NCBI RefSeq assembly: GCF_001953865.1
Contig: NZ_MQUQ01000009.1
Coordinates: 124,001-188,000, forward strand
Direction: 5' to 3'
Source of the DNA: Amycolatopsis coloradensis
GTDB taxonomy: Bacteria > Actinomycetota > Actinomycetes > Mycobacteriales > Pseudonocardiaceae
DNA length: 64,000 bases
The translations under genes were made by a program, and so were the position numbers. Positions within the stretch are counted from its first letter, which is position 1. Each line of letters begins with the position of its first letter. Under the pieces are notes generated by a model, which searched no databases, was not told where the DNA came from, and was given only the letters and a program-made list of their open reading frames with translations. Shown here piece after piece: positions 1 through 8,690 of this stretch.

Positions 1-595
1 GCTCGACGGGGTTGATGATGATGATCGCCTTGCCTCGGCTCGCTCCCCCGACGAGTTCGATCCCGCGTGCCGTCGTCGCGGTGAATTCGTCGATGTTCGC
101 CCGGGTGCCGGGACCGGCCGAACGCGACGAGACGGACGCGACGATCTCGGCGTAGGGCACCGGCGTCACCCGGGACACCGCGTGCACGATCGGGATCGTG
201 GCCTGGCCGCCGCAGGTGATGAGGTTGACGTTCGGCACGTCCAGCCGGTCGGGCAAGCCAACGGCGGGGCAGGTGAACGGGCCGACCGCGGCCGGGGTCA
301 GGTCGATCGCGCGGATCCCGGCGGCGGCGTAGCGCGGCGCGTTCGCCAGATGTGCCTTCGCCGAGGTCGCCTCGAAGACCAGGTCCGGCAGTTCGTCACG
401 GGAAAGGAGCCAGTCGACACCGCCCGCGGACGTCTCCAGTCCCAGCCCGGCGGCCTTGGCCAGCCCGTCCGAGTCCGGGTCCACGCCGACCATGTACCGC
501 ACCTCGACGTGTTCGCTGCGCCTCAGCTTCGCGAGCAGGTCGGTGCCGATGTTGCCGGGACCGACGATCGCGGCCACCGCTTTCCGTTGCGCCAT
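1..595 (-). CDS. Acetaldehyde dehydrogenase (acylating), C-terminus cut off by the window edge
   Basis: Converts acetaldehyde plus CoA and NAD+ to acetyl-CoA, normally as partner of a 4-hydroxy-2-oxovalerate aldolase at the end of aromatic or sterol meta-cleavage pathways (MhpF/DmpF/HsaG family). The visible 198 residues start [17 protein letters not shown], a Rossmann nucleotide-binding loop. They also contain [10 protein letters not shown], whose Cys is the catalytic thiol of the family, and [17 protein letters not shown], a highly conserved block. Family members are about 300 residues, so roughly a third is missing to the left of the window. The ATG lies only 41 bases from the divergent IclR gene, so the two probably share a control region. 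The aldolase and hydratase partners are expected outside the window. Confidence 0.93.
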   Translation of the reverse strand, partial: MAQRKAVAAIVGPGNIGTDLLAKLRRSEHVEVRYMVGVDPDSDGLAKAAGLGLETSAGGVDWLLSRDELPDLVFEATSAKAHLANAPRYAAAGIRAIDLTPAAVGPFTCPAVGLPDRLDVPNVNLITCGGQATIPIVHAVSRVTPVPYAEIVASVSSRSAGPGTRANIDEFTATTARGIELVGGASRGKAIIIINPVE

Positions 596-636
596 GTCAG
601 GTGACGCTCCCCGAGCGGATAGGGCACAATCAACCC

Positions 637-1404
637 ATGCGTGCCGCTGGGCGGAACGACGACCCGGAACGAACCGGAGCGGACGGCCTCGTCGCCGCCC
701 GCGTCACCGCGCTGCTCTCGGCTTTCCGGCCCGGCGACGACGCGCTCGGCGTTTCCGAACTGGCTCGGCGGACCGGACTGGCGAAGTCGACCGTCCACCG
801 GCTCACCGGTCACCTGGTCGCGACCGGGCTGCTCGAACGCGAAGGTGTGGCGCTGCGGCTCGGGCTGAAGCTGTTCGAGATAGGCCAGCTGGCGATACGG
901 CGTCGCGGACTGGTCGAGGCGGCGCGCCCATATCTCGCCGATCTCCGCGAGGCGACCCGCAACACCGTGCATCTCGCGGTGCTGGAAGGCACCGAAGTCG
1001 TCTACCTCGACATCCTGCGCGGACCCGACGCGCCGTCGCTGCCGTCCCGCATCGGCGGCCGTTTTCCCGCGCACGCCACCGGTGTCGGAAAAGCGATCCT
1101 CGCGTTTTCTCCGGAATCCTTGGTGACACAGGTGATCGACGCCGGGTTGCCCAGGGTCAGCGTCCGGACGATCACCGTCGCCGGATTGCTGCGCCGTCAG
1201 CTCGCGAAGGTCCGCAGCGACGGGATCGCGCTCGAACGGGAGGAGTCCGGCGTCGGTGTCGTGTGCGCTGCGAGCCCGCTGCTCGACGCGAAAGGCGTTG
1301 CGGTGGCGGCGTTGTCGATCTCCGGCTGGGCGAATCGCATGCACACCAACCGGGTCGCACCCGCGGTACGGACGGCCGCGTTGGCATTGTCCCGCACTCT
1401 CTGA
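637..1404 (+). CDS. IclR family transcriptional regulator
   Basis: A 255-residue DNA-binding regulator. Residues about 12-75 form the winged helix-turn-helix ([20 protein letters not shown]). The rest is the IclR effector-binding domain, with [11 protein letters not shown] and the C-terminal CAASPLLD segment typical of the family. The open frame extends further upstream, but the ATG at 637 gives the normal family length and does not run into the divergent gene. Divergence from the acylating acetaldehyde dehydrogenase, with 41 bases between the start codons, makes that catabolic operon the obvious regulatory target (inference). A CACAAT hexamer six bases before the ATG could be the -10 of a leaderless transcript, but no convincing -35 is seen. 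Confidence 0.9.
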   Translation: MRAAGRNDDPERTGADGLVAARVTALLSAFRPGDDALGVSELARRTGLAKSTVHRLTGHLVATGLLEREGVALRLGLKLFEIGQLAIRRRGLVEAARPYLADLREATRNTVHLAVLEGTEVVYLDILRGPDAPSLPSRIGGRFPAHATGVGKAILAFSPESLVTQVIDAGLPRVSVRTITVAGLLRRQLAKVRSDGIALEREESGVGVVCAASPLLDAKGVAVAALSISGWANRMHTNRVAPAVRTAALALSRTL

Positions 1405-1408
1405 GGAC

Positions 1409-2512
1409 CTACGCGAGAAGACCTCGCCGGACCAGTTCGGGCCGGACGCCTTCGCCGAACCAGTACGCCTCTTCCAGATGCGGATATCCGGAGAGGACGA
1501 ACTCCTCGATGCCGTGCGCGTGGTACTCCTCGATGAGGTCGGCGACCTCGCGGTGGCTGCCGACGAGCGCCGTACCCGCACCACCGCGTACCAGTCCGAT
1601 GCCCGCCCACAGGTTGGGATGGATCTCCAGCCCGCGGACGCCGCCGTCGGTCTTGCCGCCGTGCAGTGCCGCCATCCGCTGCTGGCCCACGGATTCACTG
1701 GCGGACAACTGTTTCTGCGTGTGGGCGATCCGGTCGGGGTCGATCGCCTCCAGCAGCTTGCCCGCCTCTGCCCACGCTTCGGCTGCCGTGTCGCGCGACA
1801 GGGTGTGCAGCCGGATGCCGAAGCGGAGTTTCCGGCCCTGCTCCTCGGCGAGTTCCCGCACCTTGTTGATCTTTTCGGAGACCTGCGCGGGTGGCTCGCC
1901 CCAGGTCAGGTAGACGTCGGCGTGCCGCGCGGCGATCGGGAGCGCGGCCGCGGACGAACCGCCGAAGTAGATCGGCGGCACCGGATCCGGCACCGCCCTC
2001 GTGGTCGCGCCCTCGACCTTGAGATGTCCGCCGTCGAAGTCGAACGGCTCGCCGCTCCACACTCCCCGCACGATCTCGAGGAACTCGCCGGTGCGGGCGT
2101 AACGCTGGTCGTGATCGTGCCAGTCGCCGAACCGGCGCTGTTCGACCGCGTCCCCGCCGGTGACGACGTTGAGCAGCACGCGACCCTGCGAGATCCGCTG
2201 GAAGGTGCCCGCCATCTGCGCGGCGAGCGTCGGCGAGACGGTCCCCGGCCGGAAAGCGACCAGGAACTTGAGGGTTCTCGTCTCGCGGATCAACGCGGCC
2301 GTTGTCAGCCAGGCATCCTCGCACCAAGTCCCGGTCGGGGTCAGGACCCCTTCGAAACCGTTGGCCTCGGCGGCGCGGGCGACCTGGGCGAGGTAGTCGA
2401 GGCTCGGCTCGCGGGCGGCAGTCGCACCGGCGGCACGACTGGCGTGGAAGTGCTCCACGATCGTCCGGCCGTCACCGGTGGTGGGCAGGAACCAATGCAG
2501 CGTGAGCGTCAC
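1409..2512 (-). CDS. ssuD: SsuD-like FMNH2-dependent alkanesulfonate monooxygenase
   Basis: A luciferase-like (LLM class) flavin-dependent monooxygenase of 367 residues that releases sulfite from alkanesulfonates using reduced flavin. It aligns along its whole length with Escherichia coli SsuD from memory. Shared blocks include WFLPTTGDGR at the start, LTPTGTWCEDAW, FLVAFRPGTVSP, YFGGSSAAA, YLTWGEPP, SVGQQRMAALH, GLVRGGAGTALVG and VLSGYPHLEEAYWFGE. The active-site Cys/Glu/Asp cluster (CEDAW) is present. No SsuABC transporter or SsuE reductase lies beside it, so reduced flavin must come from elsewhere. It could act on another sulfonate or sulfone, and the exact substrate cannot be read from sequence. 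Confidence 0.88.
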   Translation of the reverse strand: MTLTLHWFLPTTGDGRTIVEHFHASRAAGATAAREPSLDYLAQVARAAEANGFEGVLTPTGTWCEDAWLTTAALIRETRTLKFLVAFRPGTVSPTLAAQMAGTFQRISQGRVLLNVVTGGDAVEQRRFGDWHDHDQRYARTGEFLEIVRGVWSGEPFDFDGGHLKVEGATTRAVPDPVPPIYFGGSSAAALPIAARHADVYLTWGEPPAQVSEKINKVRELAEEQGRKLRFGIRLHTLSRDTAAEAWAEAGKLLEAIDPDRIAHTQKQLSASESVGQQRMAALHGGKTDGGVRGLEIHPNLWAGIGLVRGGAGTALVGSHREVADLIEEYHAHGIEEFVLSGYPHLEEAYWFGEGVRPELVRRGLLA

Positions 2513-2612
2513 GCTTCCGAGCTTCGGCTTCCGGGACGGCCCGGGTCAATCGGTGAACCTCGCGTCCCGCGATCTGGACGCCTCCACCGCAAGCAGTCCT
2601 CCAGTCGCGCGC

Positions 2613-3323
2613 TCAGCCGCCGAACATCAGCCGCCATTCGTCCAGCGACTTCGCCCGGAACACGAAGTTCGTGTCCTTCACTCGCGAAAGGTTCGCCGAC
2701 GGCTCGGCCGAGTACTGGTGTCCCGGGTAGACGACCGGATCCCCGTCCAGCCCGGCCAGCCACTCGAGGCTCCGGTAGATCGCTTCCGCGTCACCGCCGG
2801 GGAAATCGGTACGGCCACAGCCTTCGAGGAACAGCGTGTCCCCCGAGACGAGCCGTCCGTCGACGAGAAAACACTGGCTGCCGGGGGTGTGTCCCGGCGT
2901 GTGCAGGAGGCGGATCGGCACCGCGCCGACCTCGACGACTTCGTCGTGTTCGTGCGAACGCAGATCGGTTCCGGAGACCCCGGTGATCCGGCGGACCCAG
3001 TCGGCTTCCGCGCCGTTGACGTGGATCGGAACCTGGACACGTTCCAGCAGTTCCGCGATCCCCGGCAGCGAAAAGCCCATCATCTCGCCGCCGACGTGAT
3101 CGGGATGATGATGCGTGGCGAGGACGCCGGTCAGCCGCATGCCGTCGGCTTCCAGCAGGTCGAGCAGATCACCGACGGCGTACGCAGGGTCGACGATGAC
3201 GGCCTCGTTCGTCTCCCGGTCGCCGATCAGATAGGCGAAGTTGACCATCTGCGTCGCGACCGGATCCCCCACCGCGAAGTCACGGCCCGCGAGCAACTGC
3301 CGGAAGTACAGCCTGTCAGCCAT
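2613..3323 (-). CDS. Metallo-beta-lactamase-fold hydrolase (glyoxalase II / persulfide dioxygenase-like)
   Basis: A 236-residue MBL-fold protein. The zinc-binding signature ATHHHPDHVGG is followed by HTPGHTPGSQ, SGDTLF and a late YPGHQY, which together supply the usual metal-binding His and Asp residues. Members of this branch hydrolyse thioesters such as S-lactoylglutathione or mycothiol equivalents, or oxidise persulfides. The sequence alone does not decide which. The SsuD gene on the same strand would make a thiol or sulfur role plausible (inference only). The ATG at 3323 (MADRLYF) is preferred over one four codons upstream. The DinB gene lies about 20 bases upstream on the same strand, so the two are probably cotranscribed. 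Confidence 0.88.
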   Translation of the reverse strand: MADRLYFRQLLAGRDFAVGDPVATQMVNFAYLIGDRETNEAVIVDPAYAVGDLLDLLEADGMRLTGVLATHHHPDHVGGEMMGFSLPGIAELLERVQVPIHVNGAEADWVRRITGVSGTDLRSHEHDEVVEVGAVPIRLLHTPGHTPGSQCFLVDGRLVSGDTLFLEGCGRTDFPGGDAEAIYRSLEWLAGLDGDPVVYPGHQYSAEPSANLSRVKDTNFVFRAKSLDEWRLMFGG

Positions 3324-3343
3324 GGCGCACACCTTACGGTGCG

Positions 3344-3868
3344 CTACTCCCCCACGGTGCCGTCGGCCAGCTCTCGCAGGACGTCCAGGTGCCCGGTGTG
3401 CCGCGCGGTCTCCTGGACCACGTGCGCCAGCACCCAGCGGACGGTGAACTTCCCCGACCGGCGTGCCCGCTCACCCGGCGGCACCCCGGCCAGCGACGAC
3501 TCCGAAAGCGCCCACTCCGCGCGGTAGGCCTCGACGACCGAGCGCGGGTCGTCGTCCTCGGTCAGGTCCCAGCTGGGATCCGGTGAGCCTTCCCACAGCG
3601 ACGGCAGGCCGGCGCCACTCGCCTCGATCGACAACCACCAGCGTTCGACCGCGGTCAAGTGCTTGAGCACCCCCAGCGCACTCATCCGCGGGGACGACGG
3701 CAGCGGTGTCGCGACCGCCTGTTCCCTGGTCAGCCCCGCGACCTTGTTCACCGCGGTGGCACGGAGAAACCGCAGGAAGTCCCACTGGATCCCGGCTTCG
3801 TCTTCGGCGATCCCGTCGGGCCAGGCCCGGTCCACCGGCTCGACCGCTCTCGAACTCGTGTTCGACAT
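3344..3868 (-). CDS. DinB / DUF664 family protein (mycothiol-dependent transferase-like)
   Basis: A 174-residue four-helix-bundle protein of the DinB/DUF664 superfamily. The three metal-ligand histidines are visible: one in GVLKHLTAVERWW, then two in HVVQETARHTGHLDVLRE near the C terminus. Actinomycete DUF664 proteins include putative mycothiol S-transferases that detoxify electrophiles. The substrate here is unknown. It lies just upstream of the MBL-fold hydrolase gene on the same strand, fitting a small thiol or detoxification operon. Family membership is secure and the function is inferred from relatives. Confidence 0.85.
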   Translation of the reverse strand: MSNTSSRAVEPVDRAWPDGIAEDEAGIQWDFLRFLRATAVNKVAGLTREQAVATPLPSSPRMSALGVLKHLTAVERWWLSIEASGAGLPSLWEGSPDPSWDLTEDDDPRSVVEAYRAEWALSESSLAGVPPGERARRSGKFTVRWVLAHVVQETARHTGHLDVLRELADGTVGE

Positions 3869-3960
3869 GCGACCACCTTACCCAGCGGCGAACTCGCGTG
3901 CTTGGCGCGGAACGCGTGAGATCGCCGGGTGGACACGGCTGGCCACTAGGCTGACGCGTC

Positions 3961-4812
3961 ATGTGGTGGGGATTGGTCTGTGCGTTCTTCGCGGCCTGTG
4001 CGTACGGCGTCGCTTCGGTGATGCAGGCGGTCGCGGCGAAGGCGACTTCGGGTGCCGAAGACCGGGTAGATCCCCAGCTTCTCGTGCGGGTGCTGCGGCA
4101 GTGGAAGTTCGTCGCGGGCCTCGCGCTGGACGTCGTCGGGTTCGTCGCCCAGCTCGTCGCCCTGCGGGTGTTGCCGCTGTTCGTGGTCCAGGCGGCGCTG
4201 GCGGGAAGCCTCGCCGTGACCGCGGTCGCGGCGCGGACGCTCGGTGTCCGATTGGGACGTCGCGAGTGGACAGCGGTCGCGGTCGTCTGCGCCGGGCTCG
4301 CGCTGCTCGGGCTGTCGGCGGAGAGCGAAGGCTCCTCGCCGACCGGGCTGGGTTTCCGGCTCGTGCTGATCGGCGCGGTGATCGTCCTCGGCACGGCCGG
4401 GATGCTCGCCGGCCGCGCGCCACGGCGAATCCGGACACCGGCGCTGGGCCTGATCGCCGGACTGTGCTTCGGCGTGGTCGCCCTGTCCGGCCGCGTGCTC
4501 ACCAGCCTCGCCCCGCTGGACCTGCTGGCCGACCCGGCCACCTACACGTTGGCCGTGGCGGGCGCGCTGGCGATGTTGTTCTACGCCACCGCGCTGCAAC
4601 GCGGCAGTGTCACCACCTCGACCGCGATGATGGTGATCGGCGAGACCGTCCTGCCTTCCCTGATCGGGGTTCTCGTGCTGGGCGACACCACGCGACCCGG
4701 GTTCGCGGCGGTGGCGGTGGCCGGATTCGCGCTCGCGGTCTCGGCGGCGCTGGCGCTGGCCCGCTTCGGCGAGCCCGCCCCGATCGAACCGGTCAGCGCG
4801 CCGCTCGGCTGA
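3961..4812 (+). CDS. EamA/DMT-type multi-pass membrane protein
   Basis: A 283-residue integral membrane protein with about nine to ten hydrophobic segments and no signal peptide. It begins MWWGLVCAFFAACAYG and is built as two repeats of four to five helices, as in the drug/metabolite transporter superfamily. The substrate is not evident. A TAGGCT hexamer ends eight bases before the ATG and could be the -10 box of a leaderless promoter, as is common in actinomycetes, and no ribosome-binding site is visible. Its 3' end overlaps the convergent siderophore permease gene by 20 bases, so the two cannot be separated by a normal terminator. Confidence 0.82.
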   Translation: MWWGLVCAFFAACAYGVASVMQAVAAKATSGAEDRVDPQLLVRVLRQWKFVAGLALDVVGFVAQLVALRVLPLFVVQAALAGSLAVTAVAARTLGVRLGRREWTAVAVVCAGLALLGLSAESEGSSPTGLGFRLVLIGAVIVLGTAGMLAGRAPRRIRTPALGLIAGLCFGVVALSGRVLTSLAPLDLLADPATYTLAVAGALAMLFYATALQRGSVTTSTAMMVIGETVLPSLIGVLVLGDTTRPGFAAVAVAGFALAVSAALALARFGEPAPIEPVSAPLG

Positions 4813-5830
4813 CCCCGCGCCGGGACACCAGCAGCCAGGCCAGGTACAGCCCGCCGATGGCGCCGGTCACGAGCCCGACGGGCAGCCCGGCGAGCACCTG
4901 CTGGGTGATCAGATCGCTCGTCACCAGCAGGAGCATGCCCATCAACGCGGCCGCGGCGAGCCCGGGTCCCGAAGACCGCGTGAGCCGCTTCGCCAGCTGA
5001 GGCGCGGCGAGTGCCAGGAACGCGATCGGACCGGCGGCCGCCGTCGCGATCGAACACAGCCCCACACTGACGCCGAGAAGCACGATCCGGCTCCGCTGCA
5101 CCGGCACGCCGAGCCCCTTGGCCGAGTCGTCACCCATCTCCAGAAGGGAAAGCCTTCGGCCGTAGACCAAGGCGGGCGGCAGCAGGACGGCGATGGCGAT
5201 CGCGACCGGGACGACGTGCTCCCAGCCGCGCCCGTTGAGCCCGCCGACGAGCCACGCCTGCGCCGCCAGGCCGTCCTGCCAGGCGGCCCTGGTGATGAGG
5301 TAGGAGTTGAAGGCGAGGAGCATCGCGTTCACCCCGATACCGACGAGGATCAGCCGGAACGTGTGCACGCCGCCTTTCAGCGCGAGCAACGCGATCAACG
5401 CCGCGGTGACGACGCCGCCGACCAGCGCGCCCAACGACACCTGGAGCATGCCGCCGTGCACCACGATGATCGTCAGCAGCGCGCCCGCGGCGGCGCCTTC
5501 GGTGAAGCCGATGAAATCGGGGCTGCCCAAGGGATTTCCGGACAGGCTTTGCAGGATCGCGCCGCTGACCGCGAGCGCGCCGCCGACCAGCAACGCGGTC
5601 AGCAGCCGCGGCAGGCGCAGGGTGGTCACGATGAACTCGGTGCTCCGGTCCCCGAAGCCGAACAGCGTCCGGATGACCTCGCCGACGGACAACGGGTAGT
5701 CGCCGGTGGTCATGCTGACCGCGCCGACGAAGAACACGGCGACGGCCAGCAGGGTGACGACGATCGTCGCCCGCGGGGTGACGCGCAGGGACAATCCGCC
5801 GCCCGGGGTGCGCAGGACGCGGGTGCTCAT
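4793..5830 (-). CDS. FecCD-family iron-siderophore ABC transporter permease (second subunit)
   Basis: A 345-residue permease with about nine to ten membrane helices that pairs with the adjacent FecCD gene to carry ferric siderophore through the cytoplasmic membrane. Family blocks include LRLPRLLTALLVGGALAVSG, GNPLGSPDFIGFT and AAAGPIAFLALAAPQLAKRL, the last being the cytoplasmic loop that contacts the ATPase. Two starts are possible. The ATG at 5830 has an AAGGAG nine bases upstream. A GTG at 5857 would overlap the upstream stop codon as GTGA. I prefer 5830 because of the strong ribosome site. No ATP-binding subunit gene is next to it, so the ATPase must be encoded elsewhere. Confidence 0.92.
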   Translation of the reverse strand: MSTRVLRTPGGGLSLRVTPRATIVVTLLAVAVFFVGAVSMTTGDYPLSVGEVIRTLFGFGDRSTEFIVTTLRLPRLLTALLVGGALAVSGAILQSLSGNPLGSPDFIGFTEGAAAGALLTIIVVHGGMLQVSLGALVGGVVTAALIALLALKGGVHTFRLILVGIGVNAMLLAFNSYLITRAAWQDGLAAQAWLVGGLNGRGWEHVVPVAIAIAVLLPPALVYGRRLSLLEMGDDSAKGLGVPVQRSRIVLLGVSVGLCSIATAAAGPIAFLALAAPQLAKRLTRSSGPGLAAAALMGMLLLVTSDLITQQVLAGLPVGLVTGAIGGLYLAWLLVSRRGVSRAAR

Positions 5831-5853
5831 CGGGGGGCGCTCCTTGATCGCGG

Positions 5854-6897
5854 TCACAGGCGGGCCAGCTTCCCGCGGCGACAGAGCGCGATGAACACCG
5901 GCGCGCCGAGGAACGCGACGACGATGCCCGCCTGCAGTTCCTCCGGCGGGTTCAGCACCCGGCCGACGACGTCGGCGCCGATCAGCGCGATCGGCGCGAG
6001 CAGCATCGAATACGGCAGGACCCAGCGCTGGTCCGGGCCGACCAGCATGCGCGCCGCGTGCGGCACGGCGAGCCCGAGGAACAGAACCGGTCCGATGGCC
6101 GCGGTGCCCGCCCCGCAGAGCAGGGTCACCACGATCGCGCCCAGCACGCGGGTGCGGCCGAGGTGGGCGCCGAGCGCCTTGCCGGTCTGGTCGCCGAGCG
6201 CGAGGACGTTGAGCGGCCGGGCGAGCAGCAGCGCGATGACCGCGCCGACCGCCACGAACGGCGAGATCTGCCAGAACACGTCCCATTTGCGGCCGCTGAG
6301 CGAGCCGACGTTCCAGAAGCGGAACTGGTTGAACGTCTCGGGCATCAGCAGCAGGACCCCCACGATGTAGGCCTGAAGCACCGCCATGACGGCCGAACCG
6401 GCGAGCACGAGCCGGTCCGGGGTGGCGCTGCGGCCCGCCGAGCCGAGGACGTACACCACGACCGAGGCGATCGCCGCCCCGGCGAAGGCGAACCAGATGT
6501 AGCCGAGCACCCCGGAGACCCCGACGAACGCGATGCCCGACACGACCGCGGCCGAGGCGCCGGTGTTGACCCCGAGCAGGCCTGGGTCGGCGAGCGGGTT
6601 CCGGGTGAGCGCCTGCATCACCGCGCCCGCCAGGCCGAGTGCCACGCCGACCACCAGGCCCAGCAGGGTTCGCGGGATACGGAGGTCGTGGATGATCACC
6701 GCGTCGGTCGAGCCGTCGTTGTGCCACAGCACCGACCAGGTGGAGGTGAACGGGATGCTCTTCGACCCCACCCAGACGCTGAGCAGGAACACGAGCGCAA
6801 GCAAGGCGAGCCCGAGCACCAGACCGACGGCGCGGAACTTCCGCGCCGCGGCGCTCGGCGGGGACGCCGCGACGGACGGGCGTTCGGTGACGGCCAC
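5854..6897 (-). CDS. FecCD-family iron-siderophore ABC transporter permease (first subunit)
   Basis: A 347-residue polytopic permease of the FecCD/BtuC family. Diagnostic segments are LRIPRTLLGLVVGVALGLAG, ALTRNPLADPGLLGVN and AIGPVLFLGLAVPHAARML, the ATPase-contacting loop. It is the first gene of a two-gene minus-strand operon with the second permease. The promoter region between this gene and the divergent exporter genes contains an iron box, so transcription should rise in iron starvation. The heterodimer would import the ferric hydroxamate made by the NRPS in this locus, using the binding lipoprotein encoded at 10548-11633 (inference from context). Confidence 0.93.
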   Translation of the reverse strand: MAVTERPSVAASPPSAAARKFRAVGLVLGLALLALVFLLSVWVGSKSIPFTSTWSVLWHNDGSTDAVIIHDLRIPRTLLGLVVGVALGLAGAVMQALTRNPLADPGLLGVNTGASAAVVSGIAFVGVSGVLGYIWFAFAGAAIASVVVYVLGSAGRSATPDRLVLAGSAVMAVLQAYIVGVLLLMPETFNQFRFWNVGSLSGRKWDVFWQISPFVAVGAVIALLLARPLNVLALGDQTGKALGAHLGRTRVLGAIVVTLLCGAGTAAIGPVLFLGLAVPHAARMLVGPDQRWVLPYSMLLAPIALIGADVVGRVLNPPEELQAGIVVAFLGAPVFIALCRRGKLARL

Positions 6898-6961
6898 GGA
6901 ACCTCCTTCGCAATGAGGCGAGGCAACCGAACGCCGGAGTTCACCTCAACGAGCTACTTAC

Positions 6962-6980
6962 TTAGACTAGCCTTACCTTT
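6962..6980. promoter_or_regulatory. Iron box (IdeR/DmdR-type operator) between import and export genes
   Basis: The 19 bases TTAGACTAGCCTTACCTTT resemble the actinobacterial iron-repressor consensus TTAGGTTAGSCTAACCTAA at most positions. The site lies between the divergently transcribed FecCD permease operon and the ABC exporter operon, so one repressor dimer pair could control both. The consensus is established knowledge and the regulation here is inferred. Confidence 0.75.
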
Positions 6981-7004
6981 CTCTATCACGAACGGAGGCG
7001 CCGG

Positions 7005-8690
7005 GTGACCGCAACGGCCACCACCAGCCGGAGTGTCCTGCGGCAGGCGATCTCCGGCCAGCGACGGCAGGTCACCCTCGCGTCCGTGCTCGCCGCCGGA
7101 CATCAAGGCGGTGAAGCCCTCGTCCCGGTGATCATCGGTGTGGTGATCGACCAGGCCGTCGCCGGCGGCTCGGTGGGCACGCTCCTGTTCTGGCTCGCCG
7201 TGCTCGGCGTGGTCTTCGCGGGACTGTCCTACAGCTATCGGTTCGCCGCGCGCGCGGCCGAAGGCGCCTCGCTGCGGGCGGCGCACGACATCCGCATCGC
7301 GATCAGCAGGCGGGTCCTGCATCCCGGCGGTGGCGCCGAAAACGGCAAGCTCGCGGGTGAACTGGTCAACATCGGCACCAGCGACGCACAGCGGGTCGGG
7401 GTGGTGAACGCGGTGCTGCCGTTCGGGATCGCCGCGCTCGCCGGAGTGCTGGTCAGCGCCGTCGCCCTGCTGCGCATGTCCGTCCCGCTCGGCCTGCTGG
7501 TCCTCCTGGGCACGCCGCCGCTGCTGTACGTCGCGCATCTCATCGGCAAGCCGCTGGAGCGGCGCAGCGAGGCCGAGCAGGAACGTTCCGCGCACGCTTC
7601 GGGCGTCGCCACCGACCTGGTCTCGGGCCTGCGGGTTCTCAAGGGCATCGGCGCCGAACCGGCCGCCGTCGCCCGCTATCGCGACACGAGCCAGAACTCC
7701 CTCGCCGCGACCTTGCGCGCCGCACGGGCCAAGGCCTGGCACGACGGCGCGGTCCTCGCGCTGACCGGGATCTTCATCGCGATCGTCGCCCTCGTCGGCG
7801 GGCACCTCGCGTCGTCGGGAGCGATCAGCGTCGGCGACCTCGTCGCGGCCGTCGGTCTCGCCCAGTTCCTGCTCACCCCGTTCCTGATCTTCTCGTGGGT
7901 CAACGGCGAACTGGCGCAGGGCCGCGCGTCGGCGTCCCGGGTGGCCGACCTGCTGAACACCCCGCCGAAGGTCGAAGCGGGCGACGGCGAACTTCCGCTG
8001 CCCGCCACCGGGGACGTCCGGTTCACCGACGTCTCGTACGGCAGCCTCCGCGGGGTCGACCTCGACATCCCGGCCGGGCAGCTGGTCGGCGTCGTCGCCA
8101 CCGATCCCGCCACCGCGACCGATCTGCTCGACTGCCTCGGCCGCGCGGGCGATCCGACCGGCGGCGAGGTCCGTGTCGACGGCGTCGATCTGTCCACTGT
8201 GGACCCCGAGCGGGTACGGGAAGTCGTCCTGGTCGCCGCGCACGACGCGGACCTCTTCGAAGGAACGCTGGCGGAGAACGTCCACGCCGGTGGCAACGCG
8301 CACGACGAGGCCTTGGCCGCGTCGGCGGCGGACGAGGTCGCGGCGGCCCTGCCCGACGGGACCGCGACCGCGGTGACCGAACGCGGGCGCTCCCTCTCCG
8401 GCGGCCAGCGGCAACGCGTCGCGCTCGCCCGCGCGCTCGCTGCCCAGCCCCCGGTGCTCATCGTCCACGACCCGACGACGGCGGTGGACACGGTGACCGA
8501 AGCGAGGATCGCCACCGGGCTCGCCCGGTTACGACAAGGACGGACCACGATCCTGGTGACCACCAGTCCCGCCCTGCTCGCCGTCACCGACCGCGTCGTC
8601 GTCCTCGACGGCGGCCGGGTCTCGGCCGAGGGCGTCCACGCCGAACTCGCCCGCGATCGCGCCGACTACCGCGCGGCGGTGCTGTCATGA
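7005..8690 (+). CDS. ABC exporter half-transporter A (TMD-NBD), degenerate Walker motifs
   Basis: A 561-residue fused membrane-plus-ATPase half-transporter. Residues about 15-310 are six membrane helices. The C-terminal nucleotide-binding domain has a perfect signature motif (LSGGQRQRVALARAL) but a ruined Walker A (VVATDPATATDLLD in place of GxxGxGKST). Walker B is also altered: IVHDPTTAVD replaces the usual hydrophobic-Asp-Glu. It therefore donates the signature to the one good ATP site of a heterodimer with the next gene. The start is GTG at 7005, preceded by GGAGG. The stop overlaps the next start as ATGA, so the two are translationally coupled. In this locus it most likely exports the apo-siderophore (inference); IrtAB-like import is an alternative. 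Confidence 0.88.
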   Translation: MTATATTSRSVLRQAISGQRRQVTLASVLAAGHQGGEALVPVIIGVVIDQAVAGGSVGTLLFWLAVLGVVFAGLSYSYRFAARAAEGASLRAAHDIRIAISRRVLHPGGGAENGKLAGELVNIGTSDAQRVGVVNAVLPFGIAALAGVLVSAVALLRMSVPLGLLVLLGTPPLLYVAHLIGKPLERRSEAEQERSAHASGVATDLVSGLRVLKGIGAEPAAVARYRDTSQNSLAATLRAARAKAWHDGAVLALTGIFIAIVALVGGHLASSGAISVGDLVAAVGLAQFLLTPFLIFSWVNGELAQGRASASRVADLLNTPPKVEAGDGELPLPATGDVRFTDVSYGSLRGVDLDIPAGQLVGVVATDPATATDLLDCLGRAGDPTGGEVRVDGVDLSTVDPERVREVVLVAAHDADLFEGTLAENVHAGGNAHDEALAASAADEVAAALPDGTATAVTERGRSLSGGQRQRVALARALAAQPPVLIVHDPTTAVDTVTEARIATGLARLRQGRTTILVTTSPALLAVTDRVVVLDGGRVSAEGVHAELARDRADYRAAVLS

